Part shown: piece after piece, positions 44,422 through 57,604 of the stretch
Layout of the letters: each line of letters starts with the position of its first letter
Numbering within the stretch: the stretch's first letter is position 1
Assembly (NCBI GenBank): GCA_037013495.1
Contig: CM072806.1
Location: forward strand, 22,530,001 to 22,594,000
From: Hippophae tibetana
Taxonomy: Eukaryota; Streptophyta; Magnoliopsida; Rosales; Elaeagnaceae
DNA length: 64,000 nucleotides
Direction of reading: 5' to 3'
Notes under the pieces: model-generated
Seen by the model: the letters and a program-made list of their open reading frames with translations, nothing else
What the model was told of the DNA's origin: nothing
The model's database searches: none
Translations under genes and position numbers: made by a program

Positions 44422-47400
44422 TAACTTAAAAAATATTGATTTTTAGAAATTTAAAAGTGAAACCATTAATAATTAAGTTATATAAAAATTGAAAAGTAAC
44501 TTTTCATGTTTGGTACTTTATGTTTTATTTTGTCTCATTGAAATGATCAACTTTATGAGTTAGTAATTATATAATGCCATGTTACTTATTTAATATTAAA
44601 CTTAATATAAAAGGATTTTAAAATATGAAAAGATAATATAAAAGGATATAAAAATATGAAAAGATAATAATTTTATAGAAAACTATAAAGAGTATGGTTA
44701 AGAAAAACTTATAAAGATCTCTAAAAACTTTTTAAAAGTTGTCCTAAATATATTATTTGATCCCCCTTGTTTCTTTTTTGTAATTGTTGTGTTTAGATGA
44801 CAATTTAAGTTGTTTAAATAGTGTAATTTCAAACCTAATTTGAGTTTGATTAGAATTTACTTGAATCAGTGACTAGGGTAATAAATTTGTGCCAAAAGAC
44901 TTTAAATTTACGTGTTGATTAGATTGTTCGATCGAACGAGACCCTTTCTCGATTAATTTAACCTTAAATGTTTCCCAACTCGAGATTTCTTGGTCAAAAC
45001 TTGATCGATCAACTTATGGCTTGAACGATCAAGTCCCTTTTTAGATCCATCAATCTTTACTTGACATTCTTGTTTTGATTTTTTGATCAAAACTAAATCG
45101 ATCGAGTGTTTTGTTTTTGCTCTATATATACATTTTTGCCTCTCTTTTTTCATTTCATCACTAAACATTTGTATAACATCAAATAAACATATAAAAATAT
45201 AGAGAATATTAATTATAAATATATGAAAATTGAAGCACAAATATATGTATAAAATGGTCTCAATCAATCATCATATAATAAGAGAAATAATAATAAAAAT
45301 ACTTGGAAAATAGAAAAAGATGATTATAATATAACTTTCTAAATACACTTATATGACGTAACTTAGTTGGTGATATAATTAAACGGAAATAGATGAATTA
45401 ATTCACATTTACAAGAGTGCATTTAATTGAGACTTTTAATGATTTTTATGAAGTTTCAAAATCCCGATGTATTCGGTTATGATTTTACAAAAATCTTTGA
45501 AAATCTATAAAAATTTATATGCATTAAATTAAAATTTCATAAGTCTTTAAAAATTTAAGTGTATTCAAAAAATTGTGGAAGAATTTTGATGGATGTTAAT
45601 AGATATTTTTAGGTAAAATTATATGTAATAAATTTTTCTCACATCCTTCTCACCATCTAGATATTTTTAATGATTTTAAATAATTTATTTTTATTTTTTT
45701 TATTATATTCTAATTATCTCTCAATTATTGGTTTAATTATTATGAATACAAAATCTACTAAGATCCATTAAAGTTTGAAACAAAATCCATTTATTTCATG
45801 AGATTCTACTACGCTCGTACAAATCGTTTAAATTTATACTTCATTATTAATCTACCAAAACCATAACTTCTTAGAATGTGGACACATTGCTTAGACTTTG
45901 TTAATGACTAGTGGTGGTTATGTGCAAATGAAATTAAATTTTACAAGAAAATATATACACAAAGATAAGTTAAAGAACTACAGCAATAATCTTGGTGTGG
46001 AAAAATAAAAGGAAGAAATTAATTTCAGCAAGATTCAAAAACAAAAACCGTCCAGAAAAAAAGTGATAAAAAAAAAAGCACAAATTAAATCTTAGCTTTT
46101 TTTATTATGGACTATAAAATGGGTATCGTGAGGCAATTAAATATCTGGACCATTCATTGGGCTAGGTGAAAGCTTCAAATACGGGAGATAGCCCATAAGT
46201 TTGTCAATTTAAGTAGTCCTATATGGGCTGAATTTACTCTTATTTTGTGTCATTTCTTTTAGTGGTTAAAGCTTAAAAGTTCATTTTTAATCACCAAAAT
46301 ACAAAACAAACTATTATTTATGTCACTCAATAATTATCCCTTAAATTTTAATAATTTTATTTTAGTCCTCTTTTTTTTAAAAGATTTGATCATTAATTTT
46401 TTAAATTTAATAATTTAAATCTAAAAGAGACTAAATATATTTTAAAAAGATAATAAACTAAGTGGTAAAAAGAAAACAATTTTAACTAGTTAATTGTTGC
46501 GGCTACAATGAAATTTTAACTTAATTTCTATATTTTGCCATTTTTTTCAGCTATTTAGAATAATAGATAGATGGAAGTTCGAGATTGATATATGTATTAT
46601 TTACAATTAAAAATAAAATAGATAAAAATAAGGGATCAATAATTAGAAGATATATTTTAAATAAAAAAAACATTGATTTATCAATAATACATCTTTATTG
46701 ATCATTTGAGTTTTGATAGCAACGTGAGTAAAGATTAAAAATATAATTATTTTAATCTTTTTAATATACATGTTTTTATTTTTATTTTTAAATGTTTTTA
46801 ATTGTTAAACATATTATTTTTATCTTTTTAATTATTAGATATAAATTATTCTATTGCAAACTTATTCAACTATTTGTTGGCCATCTCAAGGATTTTTTTT
46901 TCTTGAGCCAACTAAATACCATTGTTCATGGACGAAAGCATTAACAATTTATTTTGTGTCCCCTTTTATATACACTGCTTGAGTTTTATGTTGTAGGGCA
47001 TACATGAAAACTCACTAAAAGCTTATGCTTCAGCTTCTTCACTAGAAATGGTTAAAAAAAATCTAACTTAGCAATAAATAATTTTACCTTAATAATCAGT
47101 AACAACAAAACCAAACCACCTTTTCCTTGATTCCATCCAACCTCATAATTTGTCTTCATCATATTATTTGGGACTGGCTGCCAAACAAAGGGGATGTAAA
47201 TAATAATGTCTTCATTTTCTTCTTTCTCTTCTTCATTTTCTTTTCCTGCTATTAAAGTATTAAATTCTTCACATCTATGAGAAATTATGTTTATAAAGAA
47301 TTGATTGTTTAGGTCTTTGTTCTTGTAAAGAAATTCATTCTTTAGCCACCAAATTTATTCCTACATTATAATTGCATCCAATTAAACATTTTGACCGTGT

Positions 47401-49590
47401 ATATTTTGGCAGCCATTTTGTTGAAGATTAAGAATAAAATTTATGCACTATCTTATTAAAGATATAAAGTGTGTTATTTTATCTCATCTCATATCTTATT
47501 TAGTGTCTCTAATAGATTCATGGTATAATATTTCATTTGCATATCATCTAATGTCATTTCATCTAATTTAGATTATATCCCTAGTGTGACAAAATTTAAA
47601 CGTAGGATGTATCATTTTTCAAAACTTACATTATTAATCATGTACTCATATATATTTTATATTATTTTTTTGGATTTTTACTTATTTCTTTTAGACACAT
47701 TAGGGACAAATAAGATATCTCAATTAGTATTGTTTTATTACAATCTCATCTCATTAATAATTAAATAAGATAATATGAGACGAGTTTTTAAAATTAATAA
47801 ATTATACCATGAATCTCGTTTACATATCATCTGAATTAATATTTTACAATTAATTGATAATTATATTGGAGAGATTTTAATGATTCACATATTTAGAAAA
47901 TTAGGAGATTAAGTATTCTTAGATATTGTATCATTTTTCAAATTTGAGGTAAGTAATTATTACTATTTATTTTTAGTTATTTTAATTTTGCTTTCTTAAA
48001 ATATAAAAACATAAAAAAAATTAATTTATACTTTTTTGTTTTAAAAATTAGTTTCTAATAACATAATCTTTATAGAAACGATATTTTTTATCATTATATT
48101 ACTTATTATAATACATATACTTATGTATTCATTGAACATAATTTGTGTCTAATCATACTCCTTTGATATAATCACAACTATAACACATAAGTAAGTGCTC
48201 AGATCTTATAACAGAGAACTATAACCACAAAGATTCTTTTTTCTATTCATCATAAAACATGACCTAGATCTCATTTATCTTCTAACATTCCAATACTGAC
48301 TTAAACATAGGAGGATCAAAGGCTATCATCCTATGGTGATTTGAGGTTCTAATAAGTCTTTCTATCTCAGGTATCCATGGAAAATAGCTCTATTTAATGT
48401 CAAAAAATCGATATCAATATAATTATATTAAAATTAACGAAAATGTTAATAATATAAGTATAAAATTATTTTAAAGAATAAAAATTTTGTAGATCATAAT
48501 TGAATAAAAAAAATAGTCATGATAATGAAAGAAAGATAATTAAAAAAATTATGTAATACAAATGAATCACAATTTAATTTTTTATAACAAATAATTAAAT
48601 ATTTACTACTTAAGTAAATGTAAAATGAATGGAAAATTAAAATTGATTACCTTTGCATAAATTTTAACTTGATTCATAATAAAAATAATAAGTTATGTAT
48701 GTGTATATTTAATTTGACAAAAATAAAATTTAAAAATTATATTTTTTGATATAATCATATTAGTATTTTTTGATATTTTTAAAATTTTCATCAAAATTTT
48801 AAAAAATTAGAAAATAATTTACAAAATTTTGGAGAAATTTTGCCACTTTTTTATATTTCTATAGGAATACAAAAAATTGATATAGTAGAAAATATTTTGT
48901 AAAAATCATTTTCATATCATTACTTTTACTTTTTGAAAATTTTGATTGAAATATCGAGATATTTTTATTCATGATATCAATATATAAAATATTTATTTTT
49001 ATCCCATCAAAGATACATATGGATCAAAAATTGAAATTATTCTTGATATATTTGTAGTAATATTGGTAATGTCAAAGTTTGGCTAATTTCATATATCGGT
49101 AACAATGAAGAGAAATTATGTCAAAAATTACATTTATAAAAATTTATAATTTTTTTTATAAAAAATATGAATGCATGATTTATTTGGATAATAACCCTAT
49201 ACTTTTCATTTTATAAAGCTCTCATTTATGATAATTAACCTTGATAGTTGTAATTGTTCAAATGTACATTTTTTCATTAACTACTTTAGTGTTAAATTAT
49301 GCATGATGACTTTTTACATGAACAATATAGAATTGAGAGAAAGAAAATAATTTATGCATAATATATTAATGATTATAAATAAAATTATTATTATTTATGT
49401 TTTCATAATTTAAGGAGTTGAGTAACTCATGCAAACTTATTTTTGTTAAATAATTAAGTATATTTATATTGCATTTAATTTTATATTATTTATTCTTTTT
49501 CCTTTTCTTACCATTATAATTATTTTCCAATATTATTATCTATACATTAATGTTATAAAAGATTTAGATATGTAAAAAGAAAAAAATGAT
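43740..49590. other. AT-rich region with few recognisable elements
   Basis: No gene is supported. Visible items: (TA)n runs at 43718-43734 and 44391-44420; repeated TTGATCGATCAA/TCGATCGAG-like motifs at 44920-45110; MITE-like sequence around 45440-45780 (TTTGAAAATCTATAAAAATT motifs); imperfect inverted arms (CTCATCTCATATCTTATTT at about 47483-47503 and its near complement at 47764-47788). Also visible are a possible gypsy LTR remnant at 48160-48390 (CTGACTTAAACATAGGAGG) and a 75-bp block at 48081-48155 shared with 25691-25770. Small ORFs (44953, 47586) are chance frames. Confidence 0.45.
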
Positions 49591-49910
49591 ATCTATAAAT
49601 GATCCGAGCCGCATGTCCAACACGTGTGACTAATCCATAGTGTTTGAAATATACTCATAGTACCAAAGCCAACCTACGAATTCAAGTGCTGGATGCACCA
49701 ACAAATACGCTGCTTTAATTTCCAAAGCCATTGAACATCGTGCTACTTACACCATCCTATTGTGTATTGCCTTCTCGCATGCCGCTCGATATCAGCGTCC
49801 AAGGCCAATCGTCCGATCATATCCCAACCCCACATCTACATGAATACAGTCCACTGCACACGTTTTTCACTTTATTCACATCACGTGCAAAGGTAAATAT
49901 TATGATTCAA
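49591..49910. other. GC-richer island with two G-box motifs
   Basis: This stretch is clearly richer in G and C than the several kb around it. It contains ACACGTGTG (49620-49628) and CATCACGTGC (49877-49886), palindromic CACGTG cores bound by plant bHLH/bZIP factors. A frame at 49731-50018 has no family resemblance. It could be a promoter or LTR remnant, or a relic of unique host DNA; I cannot decide. Confidence 0.4.
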
Positions 49911-50307
49911 ATCTATAAAATAAAATTAGAAACAAGTGAATCAATTACGTGTTTTTTGAGTGTTCTTATTAAGGGTAATTATGGCTCAGTTAGGTTTTAC
50001 CCTCCAAATATTGATTAAATTCATATTATTGATGATATTTTTATTTTTGAAAAATTATTTATTATTTTCAAAGTATTTGATAGTAGGTGAATAAAATTTA
50101 TAATTAGTTTAATATTTTTTTAAATATATATATATATATATATATAATATTTGATAGATAGAAAAATATAATTGATAAAAAATATACTCCAAAAATAATG
50201 AACACATTTATATTTAACATCATTTTTTACATCAATAATATTTTTACCTAATATTATATAATGACAATAAAATATAATCAATTATAAAAATAGATTGATT
50301 TCTTAAA

Positions 50308-51090
50308 ATCTCAACAATCATACATAGAAAAAGTCTTGAAAAGATTTTCTATGAATGTTGTAGGATTGCTTATGTATGTAATAATCTATACTAGACCTAA
50401 TATTGCTTATAATGTGATTAGTAGATATATGTATAACTCTGATAAGATTCACCGTAGTTTGTTAAGTAAATTTTGAGATATTAAAAGGACATTGTAAATA
50501 CTAATGTGATGTTTAAAATAATGCTTGTAATATTCCTATTATATTTGGATATATTGATTCTGATTTTGCATTAGATAAAGATAAAAATAGATTATTATGA
50601 GGATATATCTTTACTATCATCCTACAATCTGTGAAAAGCCATCCTATAATTTGTGGTTTTCCTATCTACCAAAGAAGTTGAATTTATTGCCTACACAGTG
50701 GCAGTTAAAAAAGGTTTGTGACGGAGAGGTTTTACAAGAAAATTTGATATAGTAAGTGGTGATAATATTGATACTATATATTGTGATAACCAAATTGTCA
50801 TTCATTTTTTAAAACCACTTATGTTTCATTCAATGTCAAAGCGCATTAATTTAAATAGCATTTCATTAGGGATATAGTTACACAATATCTAATTCAACTA
50901 GATAAAGTCTCCATCAAGGATAATATCTCTTATATGTTCACTAAACCAATACCATTAATCAAATTTAAACATTGTTTGAATTTAATTAGAGTGACCCATA
51001 CTTAGGCATTAGGATTGAAAGAATAAACTATATATTCACTACATGCAGAGTTTCATGGTGAAGGTTTTCATTTTATGCCACTATAATACT
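50308..51090 (+). pseudogene. Copia RT end and RNase H remnant, plus strand
   Basis: The plus strand reads SYIEKVLKRFSMN, VGLLMYVIIYTRPNIAYNVI, SRYMYNSDKIHRSLLSKF, then YIDSDFALDKDKNRLL, CDNQIVIHFLKPLMFH-like sequence and DNISYMFTKPIPLIKFKHCL. These are the conserved C-terminal RT and RNase H blocks of Tnt1-like copia, in three frames with many stops. An LTR follows, so this is a 3' end only. Confidence 0.75.
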
Positions 51091-51096
51091 GAAAAA

Positions 51097-51704
51097 TATT
51101 GGAGAAATTCGAGAATGAATTAAAATAACATTCATGTTATTTTATTGTAGCTCATTTTTATTGTATACATTGGTTAAGTGTGTTTAATACTTAATGTTAT
51201 GTATACTATTATGTATTGTGCCTTTGGATTGTACAATGTGTATTTGAGTTGTTTTGTAACTATTTTTGAAGGCCTTATGCATTGAACATTTAACATGGAC
51301 TATGAGGATAAAATTGTCATTTGCTTGAATGCATATAAATACGTTATTAGGGTTTTTTGAACAATGGTTCGATCATTTTTTATTTTTCTTAGTTCCATTT
51401 CTCTGGCTCTTCTCTTCTCCTTTTTTCTCTGTGATTGTTTAGTTTTCTTTGGTTCTTTTGAGAGTTATGAGAGTCAAGAACATGTGTTAGGATTCTTACA
51501 TCATCTTTTATATGTTAAGTTTTACCTTTGTTGATGTTCTTGTACTATTAAACTCTTATTACAAACTCTGATTTATAGTAAATATATAATTTACCTTTTT
51601 TAGTAGATTAGATCGTGTAGTTTTTAGAGACTTAGCCATTGATATTTTGTGTTCATTACTTTTTTTTATTTTTATTTTTCTTGTTTGTTTATCATTAATT
51701 CAAC
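51097..51704 (+). mobile_element. LTR of the plus-strand copia remnant
   Basis: It starts TATTGGAGAAATTC (TG mutated to TA) just after the RNase H end and probably ends TTCAACA at 51704. A TATA box (CATATAAATACG, 51332-51343) is followed by a pyrimidine-rich leader (TTCTCTGGCTCTTCTCTTCTC). The boundaries are approximate. Confidence 0.55.
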
Positions 51705-52238
51705 AGTTCGTTAATTGGTACTCTATAAGTATTATGTTGAGTTTGAGGGCTTAAAATCATTACATACTATCATCCTAAATTTTTTAAACATATTACAGTG
51801 ATCCACTAGAAAGTACGTTTAAATTTTATACTCGCTAGTTGATCACTCAAACTTTCAAACATATAGGGGAAAATTAACAACGTTGCTTGTACTCTCATTG
51901 CTATGATTTGGTGATGCTCCATCTTGTTATCTAATAATATCTAATAATAGTATTTTGCATGTTATGGTTAAGTTTATTGAAATCAAAATATGACCTACCA
52001 TATAAAAAAATTGTAAAATGATAATTATTTGTCAAGAAATATTACAACTTTAAAAAATATATGATTAATACTCCCCCAACATTACTTTTTTTAAAACAAA
52101 TATCTTTTATAAGCTTTAATAATAACAATCACAACCTTATTGTCCTTATTTTAACTTTTTTGAATGGATATATTAGTTTGCTAGAAAATTATGAAAAGTA
52201 AAGAAATATGAGAAAATATTGTAATAAAATTACAATAA
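51705..52238. other. AT-rich stretch without recognisable genes
   Basis: No domain, RNA gene or element end is visible apart from a weak primer-like TTGGTACTC at 51715. Confidence 0.45.
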
Positions 52239-53032
52239 GGTGACATTTGGTTCACAGAACAGAATGAGAATGGAATGAGAATGTGAATGGAATGGAATGG
52301 AAAGGAAATAATGTTGTTTGGTTTGACCATTAGAATCAAAAAAGGAATCAATATTACAGTGTTTGGTTTGCCACTGGAATAGAATGGAAAAAATTATAAA
52401 TTACCTTAACACCCTTATATTCAGTAAAGTTTAAATAATATTATTTAATTATTATTTTTTCGTCAGAGAAAATAAATTATTGAAATTATTATTTTTCTAA
52501 ATAATTATTACTTAAAAAGAAAATATATTATTAAAATTATTATTTTTCTAAATAGGGTTTAGGGTTTTGAGGTTTAAGATTTAGGATTTGGGGTTTAAGG
52601 TTTAGGTTTTAGGGTTTAGGGATTTATGTTTTAGGATTTAGGGTTTTAGGGTTTAGTGTTTTGGGCTTTGGTGTTTAGGGTTTTGAGATTTAGGTTTGAG
52701 GGTTTAGGGTTTTAGGATTTGGGTTTAGGGTTTAAGGTTTTAGGATTTTGGATTTAGGGTTTTGAGATTTGAGATTTTTGGTTTAGGGTTTTGGGTTTTG
52801 GGATTTGAGTTTAAGGTTATATTTAGAGTGGGGGTAAAATTAAAAAAAAACATTGAGATGGGAATAGAATCATGATTCGGAGAAAAAATTGTGATTTTTC
52901 TCCTTTAGAAATTGTGATTCATTCTCCTTTAGGAGTCCATTTCATTTCTTATTTTTTTTTCAATCCAACCAAACACATAAATGTAAGGAATCAATTCTGA
53001 TTTTTTTTCATTCTCTCCAACCAAACACAACA
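52239..53032. mobile_element. PIF/Harbinger-like MITE with telomere-like core
   Basis: Both ends carry the TTTGGTT motif in inverted orientation (GACATTTGGTTCACAGAA at left, CTCTCCAACCAAACACAACA at right). They are bounded by TAA trinucleotides (52236-52238 and 53033-53035), the usual 3-bp duplication of this superfamily. Subterminal GAATGGAATGGAAT-type motifs recur. There is no coding sequence. The centre (52553-52818) is a degenerate TTTAGGG array. Confidence 0.7.
52553..52818 (+). repeat. Interstitial telomere-like repeat (TTTAGGG-type)
   Basis: About 265 bp composed of TTTAGGG and close variants (TTTAGGGTT, TTTGAGG, TTTAGGATT) in one orientation, some thirty-five units. Perfect copies are scattered among diverged ones, so the tract is old. 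It fits the plant telomere repeat. Confidence 0.92.
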
Positions 53033-53035
53033 TAA

Positions 53036-56000
53036 ATGAATGTAATTGTATATTTTTTAGACGTAAAGTGTATTTTTTGTAAATTTTAATAACAACATGG
53101 GATTTTATATTAAATTTCCCTCGATAAAATACAAATTATACCATATATATTGATAAATTAATGATTTTAGCCCTACGTGAGCTCAATGATGAAAATGTTG
53201 ATGACATTTTCGATAATGTCTTTTTTTTTACACATTTTGATATTAAAACGTGATATTTATATCTTTTGGTCAAATTATCACAAAATTGTCGAGACTGTTG
53301 TTAAAATGTCATTTAAATTTATTTTTGGCTAAAATGTACTTGATATTATAGATATTGTCGCTTAAATATCGTTAAAATATCAAATAAAATATTGAAAAAA
53401 ATCAATTCTTGATTATTTTTCTTTTTTTTCTTCTTTTTGAACAATCATTTTAATTTAATTTTTTTTTCTCACTTTTGCATAACATAATATATTTTCCTTT
53501 TTTTATTTGTAGCATGTTTACTATACATATAAGTACTTTTTATAAAAATAATTAGTGAAATTTATTTTCATACTATCGACATTTATCTATTTATAATAGT
53601 AATAATTAGATAGTTTATTTAATTACTTTAAATATTTTAACTATTTATTCTACAATATTTAATAAAAAATCATATATATTTTATTATACAATATTTTAAT
53701 TAATTAATAAACTTACTGATTAATATAAATATTTTAGGTATCTAAAAATACATATATTAAATATAAATAATTAGTTTAAAATATAAATAATTATTTTTTT
53801 CGATATTTTATAAAGTTTTATAATTTTTTCATATTTTTTATATAGTTTTCATATAATATTTTCTAATTTTTTTTGTAAATATCTCTAATATTCTTATAAA
53901 AAATTATATATCCATATCTTAACTGATTTCTAACGTTGCGTGAGCTAGCATGTCATGCAATAGTAATCAAATAAATAGCTCGCAATCATTTCAAATGCAT
54001 GAACCAATATATAATATATGATATAAGCTCACAAACACCTTTATTTGGTAGAAATTTCTAAAAGTTGTCTTATCTTTAACAAAGTATCCTTTTTGCCAAT
54101 CTTAGGGTCGGATATATGGATAAAAAGTTTTGAACCGATCATATATCTTTGTTGAAAGGTTTATCATTTACGTTTAATATTTTGAATTTGTCTTTAACTC
54201 GATATGTAGATAGATCTTTTTATTCATTGTCTTTTCTTCTTACATTTTTTGTTTAGGATATCTCATTGCATATTTCATCAAGAATCATGTATGCTATTTT
54301 TGTGAGAGATAATAAGAAAAGTCTTTGAAAAATGGAGAGTAAGTGGTTTTATTAATCTTTAAATACTGCCATGACATCACGTGTGATTGGTGATAGATGA
54401 AATGGGATATTTATATTCCAATACTAATTAATATATATTTAACATCTTCTTTACTTAATATATATATATATATATAAAGTAATTTACCAATTTTATTTTA
54501 ATGTATAACTTTGTGTGCATATAGTATTTTTGATATGTCATTTTATGTATCATTTATTATTAATAAATATTCAAATAAAAAATTCATATTTTATATCATA
54601 ATAATCTATATTTTTAATCATTTTTATTATATATTAATAAAAAAACAATGTAATAAAAAATGAAACAAAGTATTAATTATACCCTATATATGATAGTTGC
54701 TTGTCATCATGATGTTGGATATTGGTTTTTGATACAAATAATTATGTTAAAAGAAGATGTCAATTAACCAAAATGGAAGGGAATAAAGATGTCCAAAGTA
54801 TTTGTCTAATTGTCTTAATTAATATTATGTAAAGTAAGCTAGTTACTAAGTTCATTTATTAAAGGGTTTATATTTGATTCTTAATCATAAATACATAAAT
54901 AATATAATTATTTTAAAAAAATTAATAAAGTAATAAAAAATACTTTTTCACAAATTTATAAAGGTAATTTATTTAGAAAATAATTTTATGTTATGAGAGG
55001 TTTAATGAAAAATCATTTAATTTTTCTAATTGAATGTTATGATGTTAAATAATTATTTATTATCCTGTATCAATTATCTTATAATATAATATAATATATA
55101 TATATATATATATTATTAATGATAATTTTTTTCATACAAAAAGTATTTATATACACGATAGTGTATATTTATTGTTTTTAAGAAAATTATTTATCATCCT
55201 CATTTAGGTAGTTGAGATACACAGTAATATTCTTTTCTTAAAATTATGTGAACCAATTTTGTGACTTGGTTAATCGGTACCGAATTATAAATAACATTTA
55301 ATATTTACTGGTTAAAAATATGTGCTTTAAAAGTAAATTGATAACTTTTTTATCTTTATTTAATTTTTATAATATTTTAAATTTGATATAAAAAAATAAC
55401 AATTTACATAAGATTTTTAATCAATTAGAGATTTATTATTGTAAAAACTTTTTAATCAAAATGAACACACATTATGATACCGACTCTTTAAATTTTGAAA
55501 TTATTTTTAATATTTACATACAATATTTAAAAATTTAAAATAAAATTTAAAAAATAATATATGTCATTATCTAAAATTATAAGGATATTTTAAAAGAAAT
55601 ATTTAAATATAATTTAGATTTTTATATATATCATAGATTTAAATATAGATACATATGTATATTTTGTAGGGGTAAAAGTTAAAAAAAAATTAAAAGTTCG
55701 ACGGGTAAAACCAAAGTATATTTAATTTTGATAGATAATTCAAATTAAATTAAAAAGGATTGCATGTATTGTAGTATATTAATATATTTAGAGTTTACTT
55801 GTCATATAAGTGGTATGAATTTAAATTTTTATTATTAAATATTACTTTATAATATATTTTTATTTTAAAAAAAGAAAAATTCATTATTATTTTTAAAAAA
55901 TATACTAACGTACTCGAAGCCATAGATTGAGAAATTTATAATTTAATTCAATTATAATTCAAAGAGCAGGAATCTTTTTTAACCCCGCTCCCAAGTATAC

Positions 56001-57187
56001 TGCTTTTTTTACCATTTTTCAATTTTTTTTAAAAAATTCAACACATTTTTTATAATAAAATTTATTTAAATATATGTATAAAAATAATGTCAATAATTCA
56101 AAACCTTACTTAAAAACGTAGCATAGTTTGCTAAATTTCTAACAATAATCCAGCGAATTTTTAAAACTCTGATAATCTTTATATTTTTAAACACGTATAT
56201 AAATATAGAAAATAAAGCAATTAAAGGTGTTGATAAGTAATAAAGAAAACATATATTTTCATTTAAATACAGTTTTAATATTATTTGTGAAAATTACGAG
56301 TAAGTCAGAGTTTCAACGCCATTTGAACAAAACTAATTTTTTTAAGCATGGTTATGTGGTAGCTACGTGTCAAAAATATAATCAACACTTTTAAAAGAAA
56401 GTCATATAGGATAATTTTCAATTTATTAGGTCGGGTATTTCTTATACTGAATCTTCAACAAAACTGGGATAAAATAATCAACAGTATTATCCCAATTATA
56501 AATAAAAATGTATAAATTTGAGTTAATTTAATTTTGAATTAAAATTTGAATAAATTTAATTTAATTATTTATTAAAAGTAAAAAATCGAATAGAAACAAT
56601 TAAAAGTGTAAAACAACCCAATTAAACCAAAAATACTAAGTTGATTCGGGTAAGATTTATGAATTTTTAACTTTATTCAATCTTTAAATTGTGTTTAATT
56701 ATAATTTTTATTGTTTAAAAATAAATTTAATTTTATAAACTTTATGTTTTATAATATTTATCACATATAGCTTTTTTTTTGTTTGAATGTTTGTATTATA
56801 TCATAATTATTATTATTTAAATTTTAAAGTTTTAAATTGTTAAAATTAATGGTTAAAAATAAATTAAATTAAAAAGAAGCAGCAGTCAGCCAAAGTACGT
56901 AACGTCTGAGTGGTGGTGATATTACTTAGAAGAAAGGCTTTTTAATATTGGGATGAGTTTGATAAGCCGTACGTGGCTGTTGAAATCCTCGAGGAACGTG
57001 ACTTTCTGGTTTCTGAAGGTTTGTTTGCAAATAATTGCATTGATGTATTGCACTTATACAAGACTGAAAGAGTGAAAATTTTGGATATAATAAACTTTGA
57101 ATTGAGGGTTATTTTAATTTCATATTATTTTCTTCAAATATATTCTTATTCTTGAAATATAAGTTGTATTGTATTATTAAAAAAAAT
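53036..57187. other. AT-rich region without recognisable genes
   Basis: Several (TA)n and AT-only tracts (for example 54457-54476 and 55094-55111) and no conserved domain. At 56955-57019 a less AT-rich segment reads WDEFDKPYVAVEILEERDF, then LVSEG with a GTTTGT donor-like end. It may be a relic exon of an unknown gene, but I do not recognise it. Confidence 0.4.
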
Positions 57188-57541
57188 ACCATAAACTCGA
57201 GAATTAATATATGTGAAATCAATCTATTTAATTGAAAGGTTGACTCAATCAATCCATTAATAAAAATATTTTTATTGTATTGAATTATCGAAAAAATTAA
57301 TAAAAATATATTATTTTAACTAAATATGACTTGATAAATTCATTTAGATTGGGTTGTGTTATGATGAGTTTGATGAATAAAATAATGGTAAAATATTAAT
57401 TTATCGAGTTATCATGTCATGTTGTGTTTGAACCATTTAATCAATAGGTTAAAATGGGTCGTGTTATATTGTCTCGAATTATTTAGTGTTCAAATCGACC
57501 TTGTGTCTTGTTATCGAGTCATGTTAGAAGTTACCACCCTG
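57188..57541 (+). mobile_element. Second, older copy of the hAT MITE
   Basis: It shares with 42347-42728 the blocks AATAAAAATATATTATTTTAA, GATTGGGTTGTG, TGTTGTGTTTGA.CCATTTAA and TAGGTTAAAATGGGTCG. The right end reads TTAGAAGTTACCACCCTG. Ends are diverged and I see no clean 8-bp duplication, so the boundaries are approximate. Confidence 0.75.
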
Positions 57542-57604
57542 TATTTGCGACCTTGCATGTAGATAAGGCAACTGGCCCAACCATCTTAATTTCCTGTGTT
57601 CTTA

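Noticed and set aside
44920-45110. Cluster of GATCGATC palindromes as a regulatory array
   Set aside because: The motifs are irregularly spaced and part of a generic repeat-like text; no promoter or element boundary is associated.
47460-47790. Possible MITE with CTCATCTCATATCTTATTT arms
   Set aside because: The arms are imperfect and AT-rich, no target duplication is visible, and similar short matches are expected by chance here.
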